A DNA stretch of 50,288 nt from a bacterium (GTDB taxonomy: Bacteria > Patescibacteriota > Minisyncoccia > Moranbacterales > UBA2206): assembly GCA_021788105.1 (NCBI GenBank), contig JAJYKZ010000005.1:1-50288 (forward strand), written 5' to 3'. The notes beneath the pieces were generated by a model. It did no database searches and was not told the origin of the DNA. It saw nothing but the letters and a program-made list of their open reading frames with translations. Below are positions 41,995 through 50,288 of this stretch, piece after piece. How positions within the stretch are numbered: position 1 is the first letter of the stretch; the number at the start of each line of letters is the position of its first letter. Made by a program: the position numbers and the translations under genes.

Positions 41995-42537
41995 ATGTCA
42001 GAAGAATTACTAGATATTGTTGATGAAAATAATAATCCGACTGGCAAGAGCGCGCCTAGAAGCAAAGTTCATGTAGAAGGTATTTGGCATCGGACGGTGC
42101 ATATTTATCTTTTTCGCAAAAACAATAATGAAATAGAATTTTTAGTCCATTTACGCTCGCCATTTAAAGATTTATATCCAAATTGTTGGGATATCCGTTT
42201 TGGAGGACATGTAAAATCCGGCTTAACTCCCGAAGAAGGCGTGAAAGCCGAATTGGAAGAAGAAATAGGGTTAGATGCAAACAAATTTAAACTCATCGAA
42301 GGCCAATGGAGAAAAAGGGATCATATGCCCAATCGTGAATTTTCCAAGATATATTTCCTTGAATATTCAGAAGATATTTCAAAGCTAAAGTTTAACGATG
42401 GCGAGGTTAGGGAAATAAAGTGGATGGGTGTTCAAGAAATAAAAGATTCTATGATTAAAAATCCAGAAGTATGGTCCGGGAATATAGATGGATTTACCAA
42501 AATATCTAATTATTTGTTAGAAAAAATAAAACTATGA
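41995..42537 (+). CDS. Nudix hydrolase, IPP-isomerase-like
   Basis: 180 aa. The N-terminus ELLDIVDENNNPTG and HRTVHIYLFRKN, with the Nudix box in GGHVKSGLTPEEGVKAELEEEIGL, match the YfcD/IPP-isomerase-like group. In the box the usual Arg of REL is replaced by Ala (AEL), while the metal-binding glutamates remain. Such enzymes cut nucleoside diphosphate derivatives. Its stop overlaps the ATG of the next gene (ATGA at 42534-42537). Confidence 0.88.
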   Translation: MSEELLDIVDENNNPTGKSAPRSKVHVEGIWHRTVHIYLFRKNNNEIEFLVHLRSPFKDLYPNCWDIRFGGHVKSGLTPEEGVKAELEEEIGLDANKFKLIEGQWRKRDHMPNREFSKIYFLEYSEDISKLKFNDGEVREIKWMGVQEIKDSMIKNPEVWSGNIDGFTKISNYLLEKIKL

Positions 42538-43123
42538 ACATTTGTATTTTTGGGACAGTATAACTTACGGGGCTTTTGACCCAGAAAAAGGAGGTTGGGC
42601 TAATCGCTTGCGTCTGTATTTGGATAGCAGATATGACTTTGAAGATGAAGTATATAATCTCGGCATTTCAGGTGATAATACCGAAGGACTTCTAGAGCGA
42701 TTTGATGCAGAGGCAAAGTTTAGAGAGTCTGGGCTTTTCATTTTTGCCATAGGTATAAATGATTCTCAATACGTTATTTCCGAAAAACAAAACAGAGTTC
42801 CGCTTGATAAATTTGAGCAGAACATAAAAGAACTTATATCAAGAGCTAGAAAAATTGATAATAAAATTCTTTTTATCGGGCTCACGCCAGTAGATGAAGC
42901 CAAAACCACTCCAATTCCTTGGAATAAGGACAAGATGTATAAAAATGAGTATGTCAAAAAATATAATAATAAAATCAAAGAAATCTGCAAAAGCGAAAGG
43001 GTTGATTTTATTGATATTTTTTCAGAAATGATAGAAAAAGATTATAAATCTATGCTTATTGATGGATTACACCCAGATTCAAAAGGACACAAGTGGATTG
43101 CGGATAAAATAATTCAAAAATAA
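42534..43123 (+). pseudogene. SGNH/GDSL esterase with a frameshift at its catalytic motif
   Basis: The coupled ATG at 42534 reads MNICIFGTV then TAA. The other frame, open from 42542, reads WDSITYGAFDPEKGGWANRLRLYL. One extra G in the GGG at 42552-42554 would join them as MNICIFGDSITYGA, restoring the GDS motif with the nucleophile Ser. The rest is intact, with NLGISGDNTEG (block II), FAIGINDS (block III) and the Asp-His pair in DGLHPDSKGH. Without the extra base translation must begin at a weak TTG and lacks the Gly. Assembly error or real inactivation cannot be told apart here. Confidence 0.75.
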
Positions 43124-43132
43124 AATTTTAAT

Positions 43133-43468
43133 ATGGCAACCATAGAAGACTTTCAAAAACTAGACATCCGAGTGGGAAAAGTTATTGATGTTCAAGATTT
43201 TCCCGAAGCCAAGAAGCCAGCATATAAGTTGACGATTGATTTTGGTTCGGAAATCGGAATTAAGAAATCATCCGTTCAGATCGTAGCCTTGTATAAAAAA
43301 GAAGAGCTGGTTGGCAAACTGGTTTTAGGCGTAGTTAATTTTCCGCCAAGACAAATTGGACCATTTGTTTCAGAATCTTTGACTCTTGGGGTTCCAGACA
43401 AAGATGGTAACTGTATCTTAATCACACCTGATAAAGATTTTTCAGAAATTGGAGGTAAATTATTTTAA
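43133..43468 (+). CDS. csaA: tRNA-binding-domain protein CsaA
   Basis: 111 aa: FQKLDIRVGKVIDVQDFPEAKKPAYKLTIDFG, KKSSVQIVALYKKEELVGKLVLGVVNFPPRQIGPFVSESLTLG and ILITPDKDF are typical of CsaA, an OB-fold homodimer related to the C-terminal tRNA-binding domain of MetRS. It is described as a secretion-related chaperone in Bacillus. Complete and normal length. Confidence 0.93.
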   Translation: MATIEDFQKLDIRVGKVIDVQDFPEAKKPAYKLTIDFGSEIGIKKSSVQIVALYKKEELVGKLVLGVVNFPPRQIGPFVSESLTLGVPDKDGNCILITPDKDFSEIGGKLF

Positions 43469-43566
43469 AGATAATAAATGAAATGCTGAGATCAGAAAAT
43501 ATTTTAAAAAAGAAAAGAGAATGCAAAAAGATATTGATGGCATCATTAAATTATCTTACAGCATAA

Positions 43567-43901
43567 ACGTCTCAAATTTACAATCAGGCAAAGTATTATG
43601 AAATTGCTTTTAGTTTTATAGATGCAAAAAAACAAGGCGATCTTTTTGAAAAATTTATAAAAAAATATAGTAAAATAAATGTAAAATCTGTTTTAGATTT
43701 AGGTTGTGGAACAGCATTACAACTGGGGGAGAGAAGGATATTATAGTGCAAGTTGCAACATACAATGCACAAGCAATTGATTTTTATAAGAAACTAGGAT
43801 TCATTGATTATGGAAAGCGTTTTACTGAGGAAAAACATAGAATGCCAATAAGTGGCAGACTTATCCTAGAAATGGAATTAATTATAAAGGCAGCAAAATA
43901 A
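43567..43901 (+). pseudogene. Fused remnants of a methyltransferase and a GNAT acetyltransferase
   Basis: From 43567 the frame gives SQIYNQAKYYEIAFSFID and VKSVLDLGCGTALQL, the N-terminus and SAM motif I of a class I methyltransferase, preceded by TAA instead of a start. At about 43725 the homology breaks and another frame (from TTG 43704) gives IIVQVATYNAQAIDFYKKLGF and GRLILEMELI, the C-terminal part of a GNAT acetyltransferase. Each gene has lost most of its length, so neither is functional. A deletion between two adjacent genes is the simplest origin. Confidence 0.75.
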
Positions 43902-43933
43902 GCAATTATATTTTTGGCTCAATTAAATTGAAT

Positions 43934-43985
43934 TTGACAATTTAGTTCTATTTTGCTAAAAGCAAAATAGAACTTTGAAAGGAGG
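43934..43985 (+). promoter_or_regulatory. Promoter-like site and 14-bp hairpin before the NDPK-like gene
   Basis: TTGACA (43934-43939) has TAAAAG 17 bp downstream (43957-43962). AGTTCTATTTTGCT (43944-43957) pairs perfectly with 43961-43974 around AAA, and the strong ribosome-binding site AAAGGAGG (43978-43985) follows at once. The hairpin could be a terminator of the debris region or a 5' stabiliser or operator. Confidence 0.6.
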
Positions 43986-43995
43986 TATAATAGAA

Positions 43996-44634
43996 TTGAA
44001 AAATGAATACCCTATAGCTTTCATAGAATTGGATTCAAAAAAGAGGAAAATTTTCGTTTTTTCTCGCGGAAATTCTCCTCGTAGGTTTTATTATGGGTCA
44101 GATGCTAAGGGCTTCTTAGAAGAGGATGATCTGGGGGAATTTATTATAGTAGGGGAGGAAAAGAGATATTGGCGAGGAATTATAAATTTCTTGCCAAACT
44201 ATGAGATGGTAAAGAGATTGAATGATTTCCATTTTTTTATTCTAAAGCCAGACGTTGTAGAAAGGGGACTAAAGAGTACAATATTAAAAATCTTGGAGGA
44301 GAATGATTTTAATATTTTGCATAGCAGGACGATCATTTTTGATAGATCTCTTGTGTTCAGGATGTATCCTTATTTTTTTACTACTGACTGGGAAAAAAAT
44401 CTAGTGGAATATTTTTCGTCAGGGTTTTCCGAGTGTATGTTGATTCAGGGAAGGGGGGTGTCTGATGATCTTTTTGGATTAAGGAATGCTATTAGAAAAA
44501 AATTCAGAGATTCTACCAGGCATCCTGTTGTTAATCTCGTGCATTGTTCTGACAGTAAGGCCGATGCATTGCGAGAAGCCTTCCTTATTTTTAAAAGAGA
44601 AGAAATTATAAAAGGAGTGGGATTTAAAAAATAA
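43996..44634 (+). CDS. NDP-kinase-like protein with N-terminal extension
   Basis: About 212 aa. Residues from about 75 match nucleoside diphosphate kinase: FFILKPDVVERGLKSTILKIL, a middle helical stretch, and the active-site segment VVNLVHCSDSKADALREA with the phospho-acceptor His. The first ~70 residues (YPIAFIELDSKKRKIFVFSRGN) are a separate unknown domain. Classical NDK is ~140 aa, so this is a divergent two-domain form. The TTG at 43996, 10 nt after GGAGG, is the likely start; the frame upstream overlaps the ribosome-binding site. Confidence 0.78.
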   Translation: MKNEYPIAFIELDSKKRKIFVFSRGNSPRRFYYGSDAKGFLEEDDLGEFIIVGEEKRYWRGIINFLPNYEMVKRLNDFHFFILKPDVVERGLKSTILKILEENDFNILHSRTIIFDRSLVFRMYPYFFTTDWEKNLVEYFSSGFSECMLIQGRGVSDDLFGLRNAIRKKFRDSTRHPVVNLVHCSDSKADALREAFLIFKREEIIKGVGFKK

Positions 44635-44668
44635 CGAGCACTTGCAATAAGCATGTGCTCTAATTTTT

Positions 44669-46015
44669 ATGATAAATTTTCTAATTTTACTTGCAATAAT
44701 TGGATTTGGATTGATGACTCTGAGTTGGGTTAGAAGGATTTCAAGTGTTTATCATTGGATCAGAAAAAATTCTTTTTCGGTAAATATCGGAAAAAATGAC
44801 AGAGCCAATTTCGAAATATCGGTGCTTATACCTGTTTTGGGTGAGATGAAAATATTGGAATCTACTGTTGAATATTTTCTCGAAAATTTTAATCATTTTA
44901 AAAAGTTAAAAATTTATTTAATTACTACAGAAAAAGAATATATATACTTAAAAAATAATTTTTCAAAGAATACGATAGATATTGCAAAAGAATTAGAGAA
45001 AAAGCATAAAAATATAAGCCATGTCCATTATCTTAATATGGATGGTAAGATGGCTCATCAACTAAATTTTTGTATTAAGAAAGCAATATCCGTTGGAGAG
45101 ATAAGTGCGAATTCGATTATAGCAATTTACAATGCTGATTCTAGACCAGACAAGAGAACTTTTGACTGGGTTATTTCGGAGCGCACGAGAGGTTACAAGG
45201 TTTTCCAGCAGTATGGAAATTATTTGCAAAATTTAGAATCTTTTAAGGGATTCGGAAGGAGTATGCTTCTCTCGGCAGCAATTTGGCAAACTAGATGGAG
45301 TTTGGGATTTGAAATTAATAATGCATTGAAACAATTCAATCCTATAACTTTATTTGGACGAATTTTCTATCCGCTTAACTATTGCATAGGTCATGGACTA
45401 TTTTTAACTGGGGATGTGTATGAATCTATAGGGGGATTTAATGAAAACATGTATAATGAAGATGCGGTTTTAGGGTTGGAACTTAGCTACATCAATGAAA
45501 TTATAAATCCCATTCCTTTTTTTGACCATTCAGATACTCCCGATTCAGTAAAAAGTTTATATCAACAGAAAACAAATTGGTTTTTTGGTCCCTTTCAAGC
45601 CTTTTCTTATATAAAGGAAATCGGGAAAAGAAAAAGAATTAAAATAAATATTTTTTTTCTGACCTCCAAACTTTTTTTACATTCTGTCTATTGGATTCTA
45701 GGACCTACAATAATGTTTGCTAGCATTTTACTTTCCCTCTTCTTGCTAAGAGTTGATTATTTCTTGATTGATCTTCTAATGGCAATTTTATTTTTAACAA
45801 TCCCGGGACTTATTACTTGGAATGTCATGGGAGAAATTGATTGGGTCCCAAAGATAAATAAAAAAGAAGTTGCCTTTTCATTATTAAAAGGATCGTTGGG
45901 CGCCTATTTTTTGCATGGCCTGTCGGCTTATAAGGCTTTATTTAGTTGGATCGTTGGTAAGATTTTGAAAAGAAGTATTGCAAAAGAAAAAACTTTTATG
46001 AGAAGGGCAAATTAA
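44669..46015 (+). CDS. Membrane glycosyltransferase, family 2-like
   Basis: 448 aa. An N-terminal helix, then a GT-A domain: ISVLIPVLGEMKILESTVEYFLENF, NADSRPD (DxD-like), GHGLFLTGDVYESIGGFNENMYNEDAVLGLELS (acceptor and ED motif) and QQKTNWFFG in place of QxxRW. Three or four C-terminal helices (from about 330) form a membrane channel-like region. It probably elongates or initiates a surface glycan at the inner membrane. Start is 34 bp after the NDPK-like gene. Confidence 0.85.
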   Translation: MINFLILLAIIGFGLMTLSWVRRISSVYHWIRKNSFSVNIGKNDRANFEISVLIPVLGEMKILESTVEYFLENFNHFKKLKIYLITTEKEYIYLKNNFSKNTIDIAKELEKKHKNISHVHYLNMDGKMAHQLNFCIKKAISVGEISANSIIAIYNADSRPDKRTFDWVISERTRGYKVFQQYGNYLQNLESFKGFGRSMLLSAAIWQTRWSLGFEINNALKQFNPITLFGRIFYPLNYCIGHGLFLTGDVYESIGGFNENMYNEDAVLGLELSYINEIINPIPFFDHSDTPDSVKSLYQQKTNWFFGPFQAFSYIKEIGKRKRIKINIFFLTSKLFLHSVYWILGPTIMFASILLSLFLLRVDYFLIDLLMAILFLTIPGLITWNVMGEIDWVPKINKKEVAFSLLKGSLGAYFLHGLSAYKALFSWIVGKILKRSIAKEKTFMRRAN

Positions 46016-46452
46016 TTTTTTATTTTTTTGAAATTTTCCAAACAGGTTTCTTTGTTTAAAAATTTCAAACAATTTTCTAAATAAGGAACTAGTTTAAATG
46101 TTTTCATGGTTTCTTTGGGATTGATCCATTTGAATTCAGAATGATCATTTAAATTGAGTTTTATTGTGCCCTTATTGTACCTAGCAATAAATAACAGTGT
46201 TATGAATTGTTTATTTTTCTTTTTATCGACATTTGAATGGAAATAGAATAATTCTGGTTTTTTTAGTGTTAGTTTAATCTCTTCTTTTATTTCTCTCAAT
46301 GCTCCTTCTTTAGGGCTTTCCCCATCTTCTAAAGTTCCTCCTGGTAAGTCCCAATAATTAGGAAGAACCTCTTCATTTTTTGATCTTTTTATAATTAGTA
46401 TTTCACCAGCCTTATTGTAAATTAGTGTGTGCACAATTAAACCTTTGTCCAT
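46012..46452 (-). CDS. Nudix hydrolase, MutT-like
   Basis: 146 aa with a full Nudix box GGTLEDGESPKEGALREIKEE, ending in IKL rather than the usual xGU. The N-terminal strand VHTLIYNKAGEILIIKRSK and DLPGG fit 8-oxo-dGTPase or dinucleoside-polyphosphate hydrolases. It is convergent with the glycosyltransferase gene, their stops overlapping by 4 bp, and divergent from the radical SAM gene. Substrate unknown. Confidence 0.88.
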   Translation of the reverse strand: MDKGLIVHTLIYNKAGEILIIKRSKNEEVLPNYWDLPGGTLEDGESPKEGALREIKEEIKLTLKKPELFYFHSNVDKKKNKQFITLLFIARYNKGTIKLNLNDHSEFKWINPKETMKTFKLVPYLENCLKFLNKETCLENFKKIKN

Positions 46453-46519
46453 ATTTTTTACTTATAGTTATTATATTTTAAGCATACAAAAAAAAATGAT
46501 TTGACTCAAGTTAGAAAAA

Positions 46520-48205
46520 ATGTTAACTTTTTATGAATATTTTTTTATGGCTAAAAAGAGGAAAATCAGGATAAAACTCGTTTTTTTTAGAACTCTATTT
46601 TCACAATCCGGAGCTTCTTTGACTATGGGTTATCTCGCTTCTTTTTTAAGAAAATTTGGGTATAAAGTCGATTTATGCTTCTTGGAAAAAGATAATTTGC
46701 ATAATGCTGAGAGGATATTGAACAATTTGACAGAGAATACAATTATTATTGCGAAACCGAATTTTAAAGATTTTAAAGAATTGCTCCAACTGCTTTCCGG
46801 GTTAAAAGAATTTGGAAAAATAAAAAGAGTCTTTCTTTGCGGACCTTTTTCCAGTTTGAATTCAAAAAGTATACTTAAAAAATCAAAATGGCTGGATGGC
46901 ATTATACTTGATCAAATTGAATTAACCAGTTTGAATTTAATTGAATCGATGAACCCTGAATTGTCTGAATGGAATTTTAATTGTTTGGGTGGAATTTGGC
47001 GCGATCCAAATACGTGTAAATTAACAAACTATATTTCAACTATAGAATCAATTCATTTTAAGGAATTGCCATTTCCCGCAAGAGATATTGAAAAAATAGA
47101 AAAAGTTTCTTATATAAACATAGAAAGTTCGCGAGGGTGTCTTATGAATTGTAGTTTTTGCCATGTAGCATTAATTGCTCGTAATACAAGGCCTAAAAAT
47201 AAGATCGAATTCAGGGATCCTATTCAGGTAGTTGATGAAATAGAATATCTAAACAAAAAATTGAAAAAAACTTTATTTATTTTCAATGACAGTTGCTTTT
47301 GGACATCTTCGGCTGATAACGATAGGGTTTTACAAATATGTTCTGAAATTAAGAGACGCAAGTTGAATATAAAGATGTATGTGTACCTTAGACTTAAACC
47401 ATTTATAGAAAAAAATGTTTTAAAAGCTTTGGTTGAAGTTGGGTTGGTCCGAGTTTTTTTGGGAGTTGAAAATATATCAGAGAGAACTCAAATAATATAC
47501 GAAAAGGTAATTGAGCAGGAAATTTTTTTTGAGGCTAGGAAAATATTGGAAAATTATAATGTGAATGTCCATTTGGGGTATATGGTTTTCGATCCGTTTT
47601 CTACTTTGGAAGATATTCTGAATAGTTTTATGTTTTTGGATAGAATTGAAAAAATTTTTCGGCTGGGCGTGATTTTGGAACCAGTCAGAGTCATACCTGG
47701 ATCAAGTTTGCACAAGAAGCTTGTGGAGTCCGGATTGATTTCTGAAAAATTATCGTACGATAAGTTAACCTACGGATATAAATTTAAAAATAAGGAAGTA
47801 GAGAATTTTTTCAAATATCTAAGGAAAATTTTTACGAAGAAACTTGGCCACGAATCATACCAGTTTGAATATTATAGTACTTCTTTTGGAGTTTTAAAAA
47901 CAATATTAGAACGTTTTCATCGAGACTCATCTAAAAACATAAAATCTGAATCGGAATTTTTTTTAAATTTAAGAAAAGCGGGAATGGGTATAATTTTTGA
48001 TTTTCTGGTGTATAGTTTGGATTGTTATCGAGAAGGTAAGAAAGTGTCTAAAGCAGAAGAGAATAGGTTTATATTTCAATTAAAAGAAGTCAATCAAAAA
48101 GTGAAAATTCAGTACGGGTACATCGTTTCAATTGTTGAAAAATGGAAGGGTGGAGAAGGAATTCTGAAAGAAATTTATACTGGACTAGAAAGGTTAAATA
48201 AATGA
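46520..48205 (+). CDS. B12-binding-type radical SAM protein
   Basis: 561 aa. The N-terminal ~150 residues form a Rossmann-like domain (GASLTMGYLASFLRKFGYKVDLCFLE) resembling the cobalamin-binding domain, although the DxHxxG motif is not seen. The radical SAM core has the CxxxCxxC cluster in SSRGCLMNCSFCHVALI (about 209-225) and the later strands LRLKPFIEKN and VRVFLGVENISERTQ. A long C-terminal helical domain follows. Two in-frame ATGs (46520, 46547) are possible. Overlaps the next gene by ATGA, so the two are co-translated. Confidence 0.88.
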   Translation: MLTFYEYFFMAKKRKIRIKLVFFRTLFSQSGASLTMGYLASFLRKFGYKVDLCFLEKDNLHNAERILNNLTENTIIIAKPNFKDFKELLQLLSGLKEFGKIKRVFLCGPFSSLNSKSILKKSKWLDGIILDQIELTSLNLIESMNPELSEWNFNCLGGIWRDPNTCKLTNYISTIESIHFKELPFPARDIEKIEKVSYINIESSRGCLMNCSFCHVALIARNTRPKNKIEFRDPIQVVDEIEYLNKKLKKTLFIFNDSCFWTSSADNDRVLQICSEIKRRKLNIKMYVYLRLKPFIEKNVLKALVEVGLVRVFLGVENISERTQIIYEKVIEQEIFFEARKILENYNVNVHLGYMVFDPFSTLEDILNSFMFLDRIEKIFRLGVILEPVRVIPGSSLHKKLVESGLISEKLSYDKLTYGYKFKNKEVENFFKYLRKIFTKKLGHESYQFEYYSTSFGVLKTILERFHRDSSKNIKSESEFFLNLRKAGMGIIFDFLVYSLDCYREGKKVSKAEENRFIFQLKEVNQKVKIQYGYIVSIVEKWKGGEGILKEIYTGLERLNK

Positions 48206-49074
48206 GTAATCTAAATGTGAAATATAAAAAATTTCCTAGTGCCTTGGAAATTCAAACTGCTTCTTATTGCAATTCAAGATGCATAATTTGTCCACATGCC
48301 AGTATTTCAAAAAAAGAAAATTCCGGAATTATGAGTATGGGGCTATTTAAAAAGATAATTGATCAAGTTAAAGCTAATCCAGGAATAAAAATAATCCCAT
48401 ATCTTAATAATGAGCCTTTTTTAGATCCTTTTTTCTTGGACCGATTAAAATATATTAATATAAATTGTAAAAATTCTGAAATAGAAATTTCTACAAATGT
48501 TTCAAAATTAGACAAGGGCATGCAGGAAAAACTTTTAGGCACAGAAATAGGAGAATTAAGGCTTAGTCTTTTTGGGTTTTCCGAAGAAGGTCACAAACAA
48601 GCAATGCCAGGTCTTAATTGGGCAAAGGTTAAAAAAAATTTAGATGATCTTCTAAATTTTAAATCTTTAAGAAAAAATATAAAAAAAATTTCATTAATAA
48701 TGATTGATTATCCCGGTCTTAAGAAAGAAGATATGAGACTAGCAAAAAACTATTGTAAAAAGCATGATATAGAATTCAATTTCTGGGGCTTTTTAGATAG
48801 GGCTGGAAATGTTGTAAATTTTTCTAATCGCATTATGAAAAAAAATACAAAGGGATGTGAACAGAATAGGCCATTAGAGAGGATGCATATTACTTTTAAG
48901 GGAGATGTAATTTTGTGTAGTATGGATTGGAAGTGGGAATATAAAATTGGAAATCTAAATAAAGACACTATCGAGACCGTTTGGAATTCAAAAAAATATG
49001 ATAAATTTAGAGAGGCTATTTATTTAGGCGAAAACCCACCAGATTTATGCAAGAAATGTAAGTTATCTTTATGA
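48202..49074 (+). CDS. Radical SAM protein with SPASM-like C-terminus
   Basis: 290 aa. The cluster motif is CNSRCIICPHA near residue 21, followed by NNEPFLDPFFLDRLKYI. The C-terminus has the SPASM-type cysteines: CEQNRPLERMHITFKGDVILCSMDW, GNLNKDTIETVWNSKKYDKFRE and CKKCKLSL. SPASM enzymes often modify peptides or cofactors. It is coupled to both neighbours (ATGA overlaps at each end), forming a three-gene translational unit. Confidence 0.9.
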   Translation: MSNLNVKYKKFPSALEIQTASYCNSRCIICPHASISKKENSGIMSMGLFKKIIDQVKANPGIKIIPYLNNEPFLDPFFLDRLKYININCKNSEIEISTNVSKLDKGMQEKLLGTEIGELRLSLFGFSEEGHKQAMPGLNWAKVKKNLDDLLNFKSLRKNIKKISLIMIDYPGLKKEDMRLAKNYCKKHDIEFNFWGFLDRAGNVVNFSNRIMKKNTKGCEQNRPLERMHITFKGDVILCSMDWKWEYKIGNLNKDTIETVWNSKKYDKFREAIYLGENPPDLCKKCKLSL

Positions 49075-49697
49075 TTATTTCTTTTGACGGGAATGTTTTT
49101 TCCGGGAAAACATATTTCATAAATACTCTTTCAAAATCACGCGATTTCAATCCTATTGCGGAGCATTCTTTTTTTATTGATAAAGTTAGCAATAATTTAT
49201 TTTCTTCAAATAAATTTCTTTCTCAACAAAAAAGATATTTAGAAGTTGATGCTTTAAGAAAAAAATATATTCGTGAATCTAAAATTAACTTGATTGACAG
49301 AAGCTTTGTTTCTTTGAGTGCTCACGTCCTTGCTCTTTTTAAATGTGGAATTGCGGACATTAGAACTGACTATATAAAGTTATTACAAAAGTATTTGAAT
49401 GGAGATAGGATAATAATACCTGATTATTATGTATTTATTTACTCTCCTTTAGAAATTTCCCGAAGAAGATTTGCAAATGATACAAAAAGAGGAACAGAGA
49501 TTCTTTATCTGGATAAAAATTATTTTGAAGCAGTAGAATTATTTAATAGAAAGTGGGTAGGATTAGCTCCGGGAAAGATAATTGACAAAGTAAACTATAA
49601 ATGCTTGAATATTCAGGAAATAGACAAAAACGCTAAAAAGATAGGAAAGAAGGAGATTATTTTAATGACGAAAGAAATTTTTGATAAAGTTCTTTGA
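49071..49697 (+). CDS. P-loop nucleoside/nucleotide kinase-like protein
   Basis: 208 aa. Walker A is ISFDGNVFSGKTYFINTL, and the DRSF segment in NLIDRSFVSLSAHVLALF resembles the DRS/DR motif of deoxynucleoside and dTMP kinases. A lid-like RRRFANDTKRG is also present. It overlaps the radical SAM gene by ATGA. It probably phosphorylates a nucleoside or related pathway intermediate. It is a second member of the superfamily in the window, besides the partial gene at 1-232. Confidence 0.82.
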   Translation: MIISFDGNVFSGKTYFINTLSKSRDFNPIAEHSFFIDKVSNNLFSSNKFLSQQKRYLEVDALRKKYIRESKINLIDRSFVSLSAHVLALFKCGIADIRTDYIKLLQKYLNGDRIIIPDYYVFIYSPLEISRRRFANDTKRGTEILYLDKNYFEAVELFNRKWVGLAPGKIIDKVNYKCLNIQEIDKNAKKIGKKEIILMTKEIFDKVL

Positions 49698-49714
49698 AAA
49701 AGGAGGAGAAAACT

Positions 49715-50288
49715 ATGGGAGCCATATTTGGCTTGGACTTTGGAACAACAAATTCCGCGTTATCATTAAATGTCGATGGTCATGTGGAGGTTGTTGATAT
49801 TGATGAACACAATACAACTGGAAAAACTTTGCGTTCGGTTATTTATTTCGACGAGGATAATGCCATTTCTATTGGACAAGAAGCGATTCAGAATTATATT
49901 GATAGTGGGGCGACTGGAAGATTTATGCAATCAATTAAATCATTTCTTTCCAGTAAACATTTCGAGTACACCTATATCAACCGTAAAAGGTATGAGCTTG
50001 ACGATTTGATAGCAATAATCCTGAGAAGGATTAAGAAGAAAGGCGAGGAATATGCTGGTCAAGAAGTAGATGACGTAGTAATGGGCAGGCCTGTAGTTTT
50101 TTCTGAAGATCCGGGCAGAGACAGATTGGCAGAGGATCGGCTGCGTTGTGCTGCAGAAAAGGCGGGTTTTAAAAACATCAAGTTTCAACTCGAGCCCATT
50201 GCAGCTGCATTTACCTTTGAAGAGATGTTAGGCGAGGGCGAAGAGAAGAAGGTTTTAATTGGGGACTTTGGCGGAGGCACATCGGATT
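49715..50288 (+). CDS. Hsp70-family protein, 5' part
   Basis: The gene runs off the window end; 191 codons are visible. A good AAAGGAGGA site precedes ATG 49715. The N-terminus GAIFGLDFGTTNSALSLNVDG is the phosphate-1 motif, RPVVFSEDPGRDRLAEDRLRCAAEKAGFKN is typical of YegD/HscC-like Hsp70 relatives, and IAAAFTFEE and LIGDFGGGTSD form the connect and phosphate-2 parts. Such proteins are DnaK-like ATPases, sometimes specialised. It lies 17 bp after the kinase gene, so probably in the same operon. Confidence 0.9.
   Translation, partial: MGAIFGLDFGTTNSALSLNVDGHVEVVDIDEHNTTGKTLRSVIYFDEDNAISIGQEAIQNYIDSGATGRFMQSIKSFLSSKHFEYTYINRKRYELDDLIAIILRRIKKKGEEYAGQEVDDVVMGRPVVFSEDPGRDRLAEDRLRCAAEKAGFKNIKFQLEPIAAAFTFEEMLGEGEEKKVLIGDFGGGTSD

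Overview
The window looks like a chromosomal segment of a Candidate Phyla Radiation (Patescibacteria) bacterium, probably Parcubacteria-like. Reasons are the compact pilM-N-O-B-T-C-A-D type IV pilus cluster with a response regulator between pilB and pilT, the many small CPR-type orphan genes, and very short intergenic gaps. TGA ends many genes, so this is not a TGA-recoding lineage. The lineage call is an inference from gene content, not from a marker-gene tree.

Layout. 1-1252 holds the 5' end of a thymidylate-kinase-like gene and a decayed type V-A CRISPR locus: a cas1 stump, an intact cas2 and a four-repeat array. 1292-3865 carries orphan genes (a lipoprotein, a frameshifted gene, a one-helix membrane protein). 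4287-9486 (minus strand) has a PMT/ArnT-type glycosyltransferase, ComF and a ClpC-type AAA+ ATPase. 9702-21321 is the type IV pilus operon, ending in pseudopilin-like genes and an unusual LamG-bearing minor component. 21389-25858 has ligA, gatC, gatA and a membrane protein with a HEPN-like RNxxxH motif. 25965-26697 is a tRNA cluster (initiator Met, a CAT tRNA, a 3'-half tRNA remnant, Asp) with a GIY-YIG protein.

26698-36739 is best read as a ~10-kb integrated element next to tRNA-Asp. It encodes a large serine recombinase, a Toprim primase-helicase, small conserved orphans, cargo genes, a repeat-rich origin-like region and a structured RNA candidate. A shared 9-bp core (AAGTCGGAC) sits at both ends. 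The recombinase frame runs through the left core into tRNA-Asp, while its probable original C-terminus lies at the right end in the same codon phase, so integration seems to swap the tail of the recombinase.

To the right: DUF1003, FISUMP-domain and secreted coiled-coil proteins (36816-39375); a MarR regulator with an ABC exporter and a clear promoter/operator (39497-41576); small enzymes (NIF3-like, Nudix, a frameshifted SGNH esterase, CsaA) and fused gene debris (41670-43901). The AT-rich block 43944-50288 encodes an NDP-kinase-like protein, a membrane glycosyltransferase, a Nudix hydrolase, two radical SAM enzymes, a P-loop nucleoside kinase and an Hsp70-family protein, several of them translationally coupled. 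It may be an undescribed biosynthetic pathway.

The observations I rate highest are the recombinase tail swap, the array of direct-direct-inverted repeat modules with a separate 23-bp split motif in the element, the palindromic insert inside ligA, and the 44-50 kb cluster.
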